Origin: Bradyrhizobium manausense
GTDB taxonomy: Bacteria > Pseudomonadota > Alphaproteobacteria > Rhizobiales > Xanthobacteraceae
Length of the DNA stretch: 32,704 nt
Assembly (NCBI RefSeq): GCF_001440035.1
Contig: NZ_LJYG01000111.1
Coordinates: 73,198 to 105,901, forward strand
Direction of reading: 5' to 3'
The notes beneath the pieces are model-generated. The model worked only from the letters and a program-made list of their open reading frames with translations. It was not told the DNA's origin and ran no database searches. The position numbers and the translations under genes were made by a program. Of this stretch, positions 32,344-32,704 are shown one piece after another; positions within the stretch are counted from its first letter, which is position 1, and every line of letters begins with the position of its first letter.

Positions 32344-32704
32344 CGGTTGCTTCCATTATAGCAATCGACCTTAGCTTAGCCCGACCGCGTAAACGAGAAG
32401 ATTCTGCAGTTGGCCGATCAGCGAGGTCGTGGAGCGCTTCGGCAAGCTTCGCTTCATGTGGCAAGGCGGACTAACTCGGATTGAAGTCTTCGCGTTTTTG
32501 ACCCATCGCCGACTTCGGTAGGCCGAGGTGGGTGGCGCCGTGGAAGGCCATTTCTCGGCCGGCGCGGTGCTGATGGGCCATGCCTGCACGCGGTCTTGCT
32601 GCGCTTGCACACCGGGTCCAGGCCGGAAGGACGGCGCGCCATCAAGCAAATTAGCAACGCTCCGGCTTTTCCGGGCGGCGAAATGCTGTAGGCTGCGAGT
32701 TGTG
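32344..32704. other. right-edge stretch with the second copy of a dispersed repeat
   Basis: Bases 32405-32470 resemble 25113-25176 (37/50 identities in the ungapped core 32421-32470). The sequence is degenerate in all frames, and the remaining 230 bp contain no gene that I can support. Confidence 0.5.

Noticed and set aside
30560..32690. Possible short direct repeat around the serine hydrolase gene (CGGCGCCGTGCCATCAA near 30585 and CGGCGCGCCATCAAGC near 32632)
   Set aside because: The alignment needs several gaps over about 45 bp and could be chance; a dot plot would be needed.

Overview
The window is chromosomal DNA from an alphaproteobacterium of the Bradyrhizobium type (order Rhizobiales/Hyphomicrobiales). 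I infer this from the high GC content with GC-ending codons, several small lineage-typical hypothetical proteins (DUF5413-, DUF4112-, DUF3309- and DUF6894-like), an S21 protein with a basic tail, class III cyclase/TPR debris, and short palindromic dispersed repeats of a kind common in these genomes. No search was run, so all family names come from reading motifs.

Layout. 1-4.5 kb: the C-terminus of a conserved protein, a lower-GC accessory gene (558-1505) that resembles ABC-three-component / Mrr-like proteins and looks frameshifted at its end, two paralogous cysteine-rich secreted proteins, and small membrane or hypothetical proteins. 4.5-7.6 kb: a minus-strand msrA-msrB pair (exported MsrA, cytoplasmic MsrB), divergent from a large exported TPR-caspase protein. 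7.6-7.8 kb: two adjacent palindromic repeat elements. 7.8-12.8 kb: an orphan RecD/Dda-like helicase, a membrane-anchored AraC-type regulator followed by an acyltransferase-3 membrane protein, and an LLM-class flavin monooxygenase. 12.9-15.3 kb: a housekeeping cluster of rpsU diverging from a cold-shock gene, which has a good sigma70-like promoter, a long leader and a strong terminator, followed by four tiny hypothetical genes.

15.4-25.1 kb is the main metabolic unit. A LacI-family regulator faces away from a nine-kilobase operon, with a perfect 16-bp palindromic operator between them. The operon encodes a sugar-binding protein, two permeases, an ATPase, and then two sugar isomerase/epimerase-like TIM barrels alternating with two Gfo/Idh/MocA dehydrogenases. 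Import followed by two dehydrogenases and two isomerase-fold enzymes is the enzyme inventory known for 3-keto-sugar routes such as levoglucosan or glycoside cleavage by oxidation, elimination, hydration and reduction. The substrate cannot be read from sequence. Two strong intercistronic hairpins may set differential expression.

25.4-28.0 kb: a minus-strand run of FMN reductase, M20 amidohydrolase and TRIC/UPF0126 channel genes. 28.0-30.9 kb: a lower-GC, gene-poor, decayed stretch with a cyclase/TPR pseudogene fragment, a PilZ protein and small unknown genes. 30.9-32.3 kb: an exported serine beta-lactamase-like hydrolase. The last 360 bp hold a diverged second copy of a repeat also seen just after the sugar operon.
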